From the NCBI GenBank assembly GCA_029959085.1, contig JARWIR010000005.1:36077350-36141349 (forward strand): a stretch of DNA of 64,000 bases. Reading direction: 5' to 3'. Both the position numbers and the translations under genes were made by a program. Source of the DNA: Nemophila menziesii. Taxonomy: Eukaryota > Streptophyta > Magnoliopsida > Boraginales > Hydrophyllaceae. The notes under the pieces are model-generated. The model was given only the letters and a program-made list of their open reading frames with translations. It was not told the origin of the DNA and did not search any database. This document shows positions 33,501 to 42,850 of the stretch, piece after piece. The stretch's first letter is position 1; each line of letters opens with the position of its first letter.

Positions 33501-33728
33501 GAGAAGATAGCTTCAGGAGTTACAAAATTGTTCTATATTCCATCACGGCTTCAACTTGCGGATATATTTACTAAGCCCCTTGGATTATTACAATTTAATC
33601 ATATTCTATCCAAGTTGAACATTATTAACATCCATGTTCCACTTGTGGGGGACTCTTGGAATATAGCAACCAAAGTCGAGAAGAAAGAATTGGATGCAAT
33701 AGTAGTACAAGGACTAAAATGCAAATAA
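30480..33728 (+). CDS. Copia pol: protease, integrase, reverse transcriptase, RNase H
   Basis: Open from a stop near 30476 to 33728 without a break and without its own early ATG. Protease motif WILDTGATDH is at about 30513-30540. The GAG-pre-integrase region has WHSRLGHPS; the integrase HHCC is followed by the DDE core (HCDIWGPF near 31078, SDNGQEF near 31266, NGLVERKH near 31360). The RT begins about 32240 (GCKWVFKLKYKADGS) with YVDD at about 32691-32702. RNase H (FCDSDWAGCLDTRRS to SKSSAEAEYRAL) lies at about 33175-33330. The last 24 codons lie inside the 3' LTR. All catalytic residues that I can see are intact; translation depends on a -1 shift from gag. Confidence 0.93.
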   Translation, partial: SCSKGNNLTSTWILDTGATDHLIYSISLYTSNIRFDNTIITLPNGETVKSTHKGDIRLNNDIMLQDVLCVPHFKYNLLSISKLTNDSSISVVFLPSHCELQALHTKKMIGTAFERQGLYYYTSSTPKPTSFLASSNNFDLWHSRLGHPSNAKLQALQTIDSSISFLSCNICDICHFAKQKRLVFPLSSSTSSCCFELIHCDIWGPFREISHSGHKYFLTIVDDFSRCTWTYLMSSKSEVHTHLTSFYNMILTHFKTKIQTLRSDNGQEFLMPSFYSSLGIIHQLSCVETPQQNGLVERKHQHLLSTVRALMFQSKMPLKYWSEAILTAVHIINRLPTPLLKNLSPYHILYKKPPKLNHLRVFGSLCFASTLTNGRSKFDYRAIKCVFLSYPPGTKGYKLLNLSSNTIIISRNVIFHEHIFPFAQINTPSMPHSFMFPPSVQTFPLTHPSQNSSIPIQTPSPSSTQPIPNTQHSISQPPQRTTRQRQPPSYLKDYITSLSLCNSQSLQGQESPLTKGILYPLEDFLGSNQLSSGYKSFIAAISVLHEPKSFKQASTSSEWMNAIHQELKALQDNNTWSIVPSSSAMSPIGCKWVFKLKYKADGSLERYKARLVAKGYNQQEGLDFFDTFSPVAKVVSIRILVALASIKGWHLHQLDVNNAFLHGDLYEDVYMTIPPGLNAPPNTVCKLNKSLYGLKQASRQWFDKLASSLVSYGFKHSHSDYSLFIKHTSSTFIALLVYVDDIIIASDSMEEVTKLKLYLHSAFTIKDLGLLKFFLGIEVARSSKGISLCQRKFALDILEECGVSAAKPVSFPMESTLKLQNDEDDLLENPTSYRRLVGRLLYLTITRPDITFSVNCLSQFLSKPSKSHWNAAQRVLRYIKMTPGQGVFYSSSSEIKLKGFCDSDWAGCLDTRRSITGFCVFLGDSLISWKSKKQSTISKSSAEAEYRALAAITCEIQWLVYALKDYNFDHRFPALIFSDSKSAIAMSTNPVQHERTKHIDIDFKITREKIASGVTKLFYIPSRLQLADIFTKPLGLLQFNHILSKLNIINIHVPLVGDSWNIATKVEKKELDAIVVQGLKCK
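33644..33653 (+). promoter_or_regulatory. Copia polypurine tract
   Basis: GTGGGGGAC directly precedes the 3' LTR and is the likely plus-strand primer. It is also read as coding sequence in pol. Confidence 0.8.
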
Positions 33729-33996
33729 TGCATAGTTAGTATAGTTAGCTTGATCTCCAAGTATAGCTTAGCTGTAATTAGTTAGGATGGTTAGATTAGT
33801 TACAACAATAAAGTCAAAGATGCTTCTTAGACTAGAATCAAGTGTATAAATACATAAACACATTGTATAATCAATAACAGAAAATAAGCTACTCATTTTG
33901 CTCTCTCTTCTTCTTCTTCTTCACTTCCTTTCTCTTTTCTTCTGCAACTCTAAGCTTTCATCAATGGCTCCTTTTATAACTTCATCAAACTCAACA
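33654..33996 (+). repeat. Copia 3' LTR
   Basis: 343 bp. Differs from the 5' LTR by three substitutions and a 24-bp contraction of the CTT run. Confidence 0.95.
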
Positions 33997-34588
33997 CCTG
34001 CAGCTACCTTTGTTGCTGGTTATTGTGCACCTGAGGTGAAATCTACACATAAAATTACACAAAAGTGCGATGTGTATAGTTTTGGTGTCTTAGTATTGGA
34101 ATTATTAACCGGGAAAGCACCTGTTGGTGCCCTTCCAAAAATTGCAGGAATTGAAGATCTACCTAAATGGACAAGGACAATGTTACAAGAAAAGCCAATT
34201 GCTGATGTGATCGATTATAGTGACAGGAATATGGAGAGCCAAGTGATGGAGTTATTACAACTTGCTATTTGTTGCACATTCCAGAATCCGATAAAACGGC
34301 CTTCTATAGCTGCTGTTACAAATCAGATACGAGAGACTTGTAAATTCCGCATCGAGGCTACTGCCAAAACAAAAATCCAAAATCCTAGGTGACCGTCCGC
34401 AATTTCAGTTTTCAAACGCTAAGGTTTCTACAAGAGAATTAATATTTCCATTGATAAATGGTATTTGTACATACTTAGTAAATATGTTGAAGTTTCAAAA
34501 TGCATATTGCAATGTGTTAAATTATTCAGATCTAGGTTGCTATTTTTTGGATGTATGAGCAATGTAAAAAATAGATGTAGATTTAAAA

Positions 34589-36216
34589 GGGTAAAGCCTT
34601 CGTATTGCCTTTTAACTTTTCCTAAAGTGCACGGACCGCCTCCGATCTTACGTTTTACCCTTTTAGGCCCCTGATGAACCCATTTTATGACACCGTTAGC
34701 TTTTTTTCTATTTTTCGGTCAGTTGACCGTTTGTCAATGCCACTTGGCACCATGTCAGTGCCACATCACCGGCACGTCACCCCAGTATTCTTCGTCAGCT
34801 TCATCTCTAATTTTTTTTAAAAAAAAAACTTTGAAGGTTTGAATGCTTCAAACCTTCAACAATGGAAGAAAACTAAAATCGAAACATCTTAAAATTGATA
34901 TACCCACCTCAATGTGGGAATTAAGCTTTGGCGTTCCACCTAATCATTAACTCTTTTTTTTAAACCCATCTTCTTCTTCTTTGTTCTCCCGCACAAGAAA
35001 ATCGTCGCCGCTCGTATCCATTCTCCACCATCATCAACCGGCCTTACTAATCTACATTGACCTCCGTCTCATTGATTTTAAATTGTAGTTTAAATAGGTT
35101 TTTGAATTGTAATATCTTTAATTTAATTTTATCTTTTTTGTTTTGTGTAATAACAAGCACTAACAAATTAAGTTTATGCTTGTTTTGTTTATGTTGAATT
35201 TGCTACTGAAATAGGCATGTTTAGGACATAATAAATTATTATGTGATAAATTTTACTTCTTTGGGTTGAGTTTATCAGTAATAAATTCAGATATGATTTT
35301 GCTGACAAGTTTTTCTTGGTTATATATATATTGGTAAAACATTGGTGATGATCTGGCTTATTGTAGTGTACAGTTTCCATTTTGTTTTATACATTTGTTG
35401 TGACATTGGCACCTTAGTATCTTTTAAGAGAATCTCTTGTATAAGTATAACTAAGTGAGTGTCAAGATCTGCCCATAAAGCATTGAGAAACCTTAGCGAA
35501 GTTCAATTCATTAAATTTGATGCCACAATACTCGAAGTCCATTGTTATATTGTTCTCTTGTTCCTTAAACTTGGTGGAAGGATCCCATTGAGAATTAGTT
35601 GAACTTTTTGGATCTTCAGTGGATTTCAGTAATTTTGTGAGATGGGTAGAAGAACTTGTATAATTTTAAGACGCTACTACTGTTTGTTTGGGTGAATATC
35701 GTAAATCTCGTTAGTATGAATCCATTAATTGACTTTCATTAGCAAGAATCGTATTTCTCGAAAAGGGCATCTTTGATTGCGTAATGGAAAGTTGCTGGAA
35801 AATAATTCAATTTCATATAACTTTTTTCTAAAAAATGTTGTTGATGGAAGTAACTATTGCGTATTAAAAGTTCACATATGAAGAAAGATAAGTGGAAAAT
35901 AAGTTTTAGAATCAACACCTGAAAGTATATTAATTTTAAGATGTTTCGATTTTAGTTTTCTTTCATTGTTGAAGGTTTAAAGCATTCAAACCTTCCAAAT
36001 TTGTTTTTAAAGTTAGAGATGAAGCTGACGAAGAGTACTAGCAGTGACGTGGCGCTGACGTGGTGCCAAGTGGCATTGACTAACGGTCAACTGACAGAAA
36101 AAGGGCTAACGGTGTCACAAATTGGGTTTATCAGGGGCCTAAAAGGGTAAAACGTAAGATCGGTGACGGTTCATGCACTTTGAGGAAAGTTAAAGGGTCA
36201 TACGAGGACTTTACCC
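34589..36216. mobile_element. Non-autonomous Mutator-like element with long TIRs, 9-bp TSD
   Basis: 1628 bp flanked by a perfect 9-bp duplication GATTTAAAA (34580-34588 and 36217-36225). The TIRs are about 300 bp each; the ends are GGGTAAAGCCTTCGTAT and the complement of GGGTAAAGTCCTCGTAT. Inside each arm are matching blocks such as GATCTTACGTTTTACCC and GAAGGTTTGAATGC. The interior (34960-35930) has no transposase; a short stretch CACAAGAAAATCGTCGCCGC near 34992 looks compositionally foreign and may be captured. It sits just beyond the pseudokinase 3' end. Confidence 0.92.
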
Positions 36217-36225
36217 GATTTAAAA

Positions 36226-37200
36226 TGATAAAGAAAATGTGTGTGAAATTTTGTTAAATTTGAATACAAAATTGAATGTATTCGTAATTTAAAAATGAAA
36301 AATATTTTGATTCAATATTAGATGGTCTAATACTAATCATATTATGACACATACCCTATGTTTATGTCATACAAAAATTAATAATAATAACTATATAATT
36401 AATCTAATGATTTATGTTTTATTAATATAATTAACAATTATAATATTAATATTGAATCATCCGATATAAAATAAAAATCTTGATCATATCGCCAAACACC
36501 TAATACCAATAAAGGGAGAGTCTTAGGTATGTTGCTTTATATATTTATCAAATTCTTATTTTACCCCTATTGAAGAATTTAACAATAATTATTAGGGTTT
36601 GTGTCAGAAAATAAAGATAAAACTAATACTTCATATATAACTTTACATAAAAGTAGCCAACTTTTCATAAATAGTACTACCTTTATTTTTTAATAACTTA
36701 TATAAACCTCCCCCTTCCCCAAACATAACCTCTTCTTCTTCTTTCTCCTTTTTCAACGTTTTCTTTCTTTTTTCGTGATTTTTGAAAAACATGTGTCTCC
36801 TTCTCTACTCACTATCGAAGCATCAAGGTCTTCTTCCATTCTCCTCATAATCACTCCCTTAGTAGCTAGTATAAACCCTAGAAAATTTGGAGTTTCTACT
36901 TTGTCGTGTTTAAAAAAACGGTGGTTGAAACTCTTGATATCAAGTAAAGCCGAAGGCTGGAGCAGCAAGACTCATCCCATGTCATCTTCGAAACACAATG
37001 GTTAAGGGTAAAGATAACAAAAGGCTGGTTATTTTATTTTGGTTTTTCATGGGTTTCGATGGAGTAATTTTGTTTTTCCATGAAAATAAGCAATATGGTG
37101 TTTATATGGGTTAGTTTATTCAAATCAAGAATGGGTTTTCCGTGTTGTTTTGTTTGGCTTAGTTACTGCTATGTTATTCAAATTTATAAAGTTTTTTGAA
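36226..37200. other. Intergenic with a promoter-like segment, no gene recognised
   Basis: TTATATAAACC at about 36696-36706 followed by a CT-rich leader looks like a plant core promoter, but the first ATG (36791) opens only 19 codons. The longer plus-strand frame around 36775-37005 starts at GTG and matches nothing I know. This could be the front of a lost gene. Confidence 0.3.
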
Positions 37201-37259
37201 TGAATAGGTGAAATATAGTGTTATTTGAATGGGCTATCATGTACTTTCGAAATGGAAGG

Positions 37260-37850
37260 GACGTAAACTATAATTTTCGAAAGATATTTGTTCACAAGTT
37301 AAAATTTTAGTGTTAAATAATCGAAATACGAGGGCCTAATTTTAATTTTAGATAGTTATTTGAAGAACACTATGAATTCTAAGGCTTTAGTGATGTTGTT
37401 GAACTAATTCTAAAAACAAATTGACCTAATCTGCAAATTTGCTTTGATTCTTGAAGAAAAATAGGAATTCTGAGGCTAATGATATAATTTTGTAAAGTCA
37501 AGGACCTAAAGTGCAATTTTTGTTAGTTATTCCAATGGTTTATGGTTTATTTTTGAAGTGACAAGAACCTAAACTGTAATTTCAAAAAGTCTGTCAGTTA
37601 TTTGACGAAAACTTGCAATTTTGAGGCTACTAATCTAATTTTCGAAAGACAAGGACCTAAATTTCCATTTTAGTTAGTTTTCGAATGGCTTATGGTTTAT
37701 TTTCTAAATGACGGGCACCTAAACTGTAATTGTCGAAAGGTTCTTAAATATGTGATCTAATCTCCAAAATACAGGGACCTAAATTGCAATTTTAGTTATT
37801 CAAATGGTTTGCAAGGACCTCAAACGTAATTTTTAAAATTTATTTGATCA
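37260..37850. repeat. Degenerate tandem repeat with GGACCTAAATTGCAATTTT motif
   Basis: The motif (A)GGACCTAAA-TGCAATTTT, usually followed by AGTTATTCGAATGG, recurs at about 37331, 37503, 37650, 37770 and 37814, alternating with ACCTAAACTGTAATT-TCGAAAG at about 37264, 37568 and 37715. The period is irregular (about 120-150 bp). No coding potential. Confidence 0.6.
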
Positions 37851-37904
37851 CAAGTTGCAAATTGAGTGTTATGTGCGGTACTACCTTTCAAAGTTTGATA
37901 GTTA

Positions 37905-38918
37905 TGCAAAGTGGTTGTGGCAAGGGTGTGATAAAATAATGATAATAAAAAATAAATAAAAGAACACATACCCACTACTACCACGAGAAACTCATTGGAA
38001 GTGCATAGATCGTTTGCACGTTATAGTTAATAAGTACGATTTATTCTCAGGGATTTATCGGTTAGCTCAGACTTGTGCTTAGATAAGAAAGAGTAGTAGA
38101 GATATATTGTGAAAACTAAAAAACAATAATAAAGAGATAAATATATGTTGGGTTTTTTTTTGAATAAGAATTAAAGCAAATAATAATTAAACTAACAATG
38201 AAAATAAATAAACTATTAGAATAGGGATGAGAATATAGTTTGCTAGTATGCACCTATCCTTATAAATCGTATTCCAATTATAAGTGTGATTTAAGCTTTA
38301 AGCAAGTGTAAATAGTCAGGATTCTATAATCCTCCTAACTACGTAAGGGTAGACTTAGGGGGCAACCTCAATGCTACCAAGGGACTTGGGCAAGGGGACC
38401 ATGCGCAATGATTGGTGGTTAAATTAAACCTTAATGACTATCTAGTTAGGCAAGCCCGTCAGGATCACTACCACACACTACACAATTATGTGGCGTTTTC
38501 ATTAATTGAATCCCCCGTCAGGGCGACAATCCAACTACTAGGACAGTCCTATGATTGGCCAGTTCCAGGGATGGAATAGGTCAAAGCACATAATACATAT
38601 ATGTAAATCAGAAGCTCAATCAATTAATTGTCAATTTCCCAAATAACATAGAATATAGAAATAGAATTCAATGATTATACATATGCAAACCCAAGCTATG
38701 AGAAAGTTAGTTCATACTAGAAACAAAATTAAAGAATGAAGAGATTAGAAACATAGTTAAGTTATAGATCCAATAAAAATTAACCTAATGGTAGAGTGGA
38801 ATGAGTGAGAAGAGGAGTTTGTCACTCTCCAACTTTTTGTTTTCCTCTATTGGTCAACTTGCTTCTCTGGATGGTCTCTAAGTGTAATATTGATTAATAA
38901 TCAAGCAAGAACATGTTT

Positions 38919-38969
<51 letters not shown>

Positions 38970-39535
38970 ATTAGGTCAAAATCTAGGTTATGGGCTAAGT
39001 ATTGGAGTTCTAATCCAACTTTATTTCGTATTTCTTGATAATAGGGACTGGTTGACCTTAGGAGTTTGTATAAATCATAAGTACTTCGTTACAACTCCAA
39101 ATCTAGTGATCTTTATACCAAAACAACCGCAGTTCAAAGAAATTTATGAATATAAAAGGTCTCATTCAAATTCCTTGTCGATTTTGAGTAGCATAAAAAA
39201 TACTAGACGTCTTCACAGTCGGAAACAACTTTTGGCAGCTTTTGCACTTTCCTAAAACCAGATTATTTCCTTTTAACTCTTTATTTCGCCTTGGATTTGC
39301 TTTCCTTAACTCCTTAACATTGATTTTGAATATAATATCAGCATTATACCTAAGAGCTTCACATTTGACACACAAATTACACCAAAAACACTCTAAAAGT
39401 AATAAACCTCCAAATCAAGGAAAAAGTTTAAAAACTAACGATTAATAGGGAAAAATCCCTCAACTAAGAACATAACACCTAAATTGATGTCTCTAAACTA
39501 TATTAATTAATCCAAAATATGGAGACACCAAGACC
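37905..39535 (-). repeat. LTR of the minus-strand element (second)
   Basis: Starts TGGTGTCTCCATATTTTGG at 39535 going left. Boxes CCCGTCAGGATC (38455) and CCCCCGTCAGGGCG (38512) are the complement of the CCTGACGGGG boxes of the other LTRs. Confidence 0.6.
38922..38968. repeat. AT microsatellite in an LTR
   Basis: Uninterrupted (AT)n run of about 46 bp, about 590 bp from the LTR start. The sister LTR has an AT run at the equivalent place. Confidence 0.95.
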
Positions 39536-40298
39536 CCAACTCAAAGTTGTATTGTCCCTATACAATAAGAAATAAGAACGTAGGGAATTCTCTAAATATA
39601 TGACTAAGTCAATTAAGCCATACAGGAAGAAGACAGAAGAATGTGAGTAATAATCCTAAAACAACTACTTAGAAATTTTCATGTAATAATATTTACAAAC
39701 TAAATCATCTATATATACTTATCATACAAACAATCAACATTGTTTAAATTCAATATTAGATTATCTTAACAATGCACGAAGAAGAGGTTCCTCACTTAGT
39801 TTGGTATTGAGGCTATAAACTGTTCATCAACCCTAACTAGTATCCAATGATCCATTTAACTACTCTTTATTGGTTCAATGTCTTCTATATCACATATTCA
39901 AGAATCATAAGGTCTTTAAGGTTGTAATATTAGGCTTGGGATGAGTATGATCGTATATTTGGATAATGTAGAGTGAGCTTTTGGCTCTCTCCTCACTAGC
40001 CATCAATAAATCGCCCTAGAGTTTTAGTTACTCTCATAAATGTTTTCACTCAACCCAATGATTTGATGCACTAATTAGCATCCCCAATAACCTAATATAA
40101 AGCATTAAGATGGTCACATAAGAAATTCCACTTTGACGGTCTAATTCGTATTCAATCTTTTTCATATCAATTTTCTTTTATAAGTTAGATATGACTCTTT
40201 TTTTGATGTGAGATATCATGCTACTTCATTCTCAATATATTTCTTTTCTTTTCAATACTTTTTCTTTTACCCCGGAAAAGGTTACAATAATAAACCAA
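39536..40298 (-). other. Conserved noncoding internal region, minus-strand copy
   Basis: Counterpart of 24187-24927, with the same blocks in the same order, for example AGCATGATATCTCAC and GGAGAGAGCCAAAAGCTCAC. No coding frame. Confidence 0.5.
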
Positions 40299-41231
40299 TG
40301 AATCATTGGTGGTGGTTAAGGTGTGATAAAATAACAATATAAATACTTAAAAGAACTAGACACCCTAGCCCACTACGTTACTCACTGCAAGTATCACAGA
40401 TCGTATACAAGTTTAGTTGATAAGTAGAATCCGTTCGCAGGGACTACAAAAGTTAGCTATGACTAATGCAAATATAAAGTGCAAATAAAAGAAGTTAGAA
40501 GAATAATACGCGGAAAAGCTCTGAAATATTTGTTTGTTTTTTAAGACTCTAAACAATTAACTAATAAAGATAAAGACATGAAAAATCATTTAAAAAGAGA
40601 AGTAGTATGAAAGTTTAGCTCGAGATATAGCAAGTAATCCCTACTAACCTTGTTTTATAATTATTATCTAAATGATAATTGTGTGACACCCAATGGACAG
40701 GATTCTATATTTCTCTAAACCCCTTCTGGTGGACTTAGGAGGCAACCTAACAATTATCAGGGGACTTAGGTAAGGGGACCCTACGCAATGATCGATGGTT
40801 AATCTCAAATCCTAGTGACTATCTAGTTAGGCAAGTCCGCCTGGATCACTACCACACACTACATATTTTTGTGGTGTTTCAATAGTTTAACACCCTTCCG
40901 GATGACCATCCAACTACTATGGTAATCCTAAACGTTGTACACCGCACAAACTACAAACTATATATCAAAGCACATAAAAAACAGAGTTATCACTACTAAT
41001 TTCAGTTAAATGTAAAAGGACATCCCAAATTAACATAGATATAAAACAAGTCTAGGTTTCATACTGATATGCTAATCTCAAGCTAAATTTAGTTCATACT
41101 AGAGAAAGAAAGAAAATAAATTACAAACTGGAAAGATTGGAATGGCATGAACACTTTCAACTCTTTCTTCTCTTCTTGTCACTTGCTCTTGATGATTTCT
41201 TGAGCAAGGATGGTTTCTCTAAGGTAGGAAT

Positions 41232-41268
<37 letters not shown>

Positions 41269-41820
41269 ATTTTTGTCGAAATAGGGAGTAATCTCCAAGT
41301 TAAGGAGTCCTAATCTTACCAAAACTCGTATTCCTAAATTGTAGGATAGGATAAACCCTTGCAGATTGATTTGGTCATATCTCTACTTCGTTACTTATCG
41401 AAATTTAATGCACGACCTATCAAAACGAACAAAATTAAAAGATATATAATCTGGTCAAAGGGATCCTCCAAATTCGTGACCGGCTTTTTGCAGCTTTCTA
41501 ATCAGTGAACGTTTTTCAGCATGACAGATTCTTTACTTTCCAAATATATCCAAACTTTTCCTTTTTACTTGTGATAGAGGAGCTTTCTTTAATTTTCTTC
41601 ACTTCTTATCACTATCCCAAGGTGTAGTAGCTTCCATTACCTAAGTGCTACACAAATAACACACAAATTACGTGCAAAAGCCCTTAAAATAGCAAAATAC
41701 CTAAAACTAGACAAGAAAGTGCAAAGTAAAAATAAAAGGGGAAAAATCCCAAGATTAAGTAATAGATACCCCTAAAATGATGTCTCAAGTATATATTAAT
41801 ATGTCACAAATATGGAGACA
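40299..41820 (-). repeat. LTR of the minus-strand element (first)
   Basis: Begins TGTCTCCATATTTG at about 41820 and ends ATGATTCA at 40299, the same terminal sequence as the LTR ending at 24186. The CCTGACGGGG boxes are mutated here (near 40836 and 40890). Confidence 0.6.
41230..41267. repeat. AT microsatellite in the sister LTR
   Basis: (AT)n run of about 38 bp, about 570 bp from the LTR start, at the position equivalent to 38922-38968. Confidence 0.95.
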
Positions 41821-42850
41821 TCGATCATTATTAAAGAAAAAATACATTAGCTCAAAAAATACCCAACCCAATAATCTTTCCTATAATGTGAACCCACCAC
41901 CCCAAACTTAAGCTCTAAAACGAATGTCTAAGCATCACGATTTGAGTGCAGGTCATATGGAAAAGTCCTATAATCTAAAGGGCATGTCTTGTAATGTGGC
42001 AAATAAAAAGAATTAAAAAGTCTAGAAGGGGCTGATAAAGATATAAATATATTAAATTTGGACAGCAAGCTAAAAGGAAACAAGGGGCTTATCAAAGAAC
42101 CGCCTTAATCACTTTCTAGACTATGCAATTTGGTTACTTTCTCACCTCTAGCACTTCCATCAAATCGGTTTATCAACTAGCTCGGATCTCACGGCTTACA
42201 CCCCTCAAGGCGCCCTAAGATCAAACTTACTTCTACTGCGTTGCTTACTAATCCTTTCTTTACTATCACTATATGTTTTCAAGTTCATACTCAAAGCATA
42301 CAAAATAACCAGATTATAAACAAATTACCTACTATCATTATCTTACTAAATATATGCTTGTGAGATATTAAAAACAATCTACATCAAATTCCATATACCA
42401 AAATTTTAATTTCTACCCCAAAAAGCAATAAATCATAAAAAATGGAGATGAGGGACGACGAATCCCTGCACCCCTAACTCAAAATGAGTCGTGTCCCCAC
42501 GAGTCGAAACAGACTCGATAAAAATAAAAAACTAACACAAATATTGAAAATAAAGAAATGGTAAGGAAGAAACAATTCATACTCTCGAAGCTATTGCCTC
42601 GCATTATCAACATCCAAGATAGGATGCAGTTGATCTTTCGTGATATCACGTCTAATTTTCTCCAGGTGTGTCATGATGTGCAATTGATTTTCTTTGATTT
42701 GTGCCACATCATTGGCCAAGAAAGTTTGAGCTGCTTCTACTTGATTCAATCTCTCACCTACCCTTTCTTCCATGCAATATCCTCTTCTCTTGATTCTGTC
42801 TCACGAGAGTTTTCTTCCTTTGGAGGATTCTTTACACCTTGGTCATAATA
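41821..42850 (-). mobile_element. Athila 3' block and 3' ORF remnant
   Basis: Minus-strand counterpart of 21449-22592. It contains GAGTTAGGGGT (42471-42481), GACTCGTGGGGACACGACTC just before it, shared blocks such as GCCACATTA and CATATGACC, and AAGTTTGGGGTGGTGGG near 41900. Upstream, 42773-42591 reads as a coiled-coil-like segment (NQVEAAQTFLANDVAQIKENQLHI), possibly the tail of a 3' ORF. It borders the LTR at 41820 in the same way that the plus-strand block borders 22593. Confidence 0.5.

Larger units (their letters stand above)
29010..33996 (+). mobile_element. Full-length Ty1/copia retrotransposon, recent insertion, 5-bp TSD
   Basis: 4987 bp flanked by CCTGC (29005-29009 and 33997-34001). 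LTRs 29010-29376 and 33654-33996 start TCTTGGAATATAG (probably TG mutated to TC in both) and end CAACA. Apart from a 24-bp difference in a CTT run I count only three substitutions between them, so the insertion is young. All Copia domains are present in the order gag, protease, integrase, reverse transcriptase, RNase H. Confidence 0.96.
28358..34392 (+). pseudogene. Receptor-like pseudokinase paralogue, split by a Copia element
   Basis: Same two-exon layout as the gene at 12351. Exon 1 is 28358-28709, the intron 28710-28813 (104 bp, no SINE), and exon 2 is 28814-29009 plus 34002-34392. The Copia insertion lies between SQLFIPDP and ATFVAGYCAPEV, just before the activation-segment end. Besides the split, the glycine loop is altered (GKAGTFIV in place of GKGTFG), HRD is HGN and DFG is DCG, and the C terminus ends early (KIQNPR) through a small indel relative to the paralogue. 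Exon 1 and the C-terminal part are otherwise close in sequence to the 12-kb gene. Removing the element and one TSD copy restores the frame, so the insertion is probably what killed or truncated it. Confidence 0.88.
37905..41820 (-). mobile_element. Non-autonomous LTR element, minus-strand copy of the 22.6-26.7 kb family
   Basis: On the minus strand: first LTR 41820-40299, internal 40298-39536, second LTR 39535-37905. The internal region starts ATTGTAACCTTTTCCGGGGTAA and ends GAGTTGGGGTC, matching the plus-strand element. The two LTRs resemble each other more than they resemble those of the plus-strand locus, so this is an independent, old insertion. No coding frame. I could not find a clean 5-bp target duplication. 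Confidence 0.62.

Noticed and set aside
36775..37005. 76-codon frame after a TATA-like box
   Set aside because: Begins at GTG, and the first ATG gives only 19 codons; no homology seen.
38890..39445. Two plus-strand frames near the AT microsatellite
   Set aside because: Both lie antisense within an LTR and one is made partly of the AT run.
42558..42848. 96-codon plus-strand frame
   Set aside because: Antisense to the coiled-coil-like 3' ORF remnant on the minus strand, which fits its context better.
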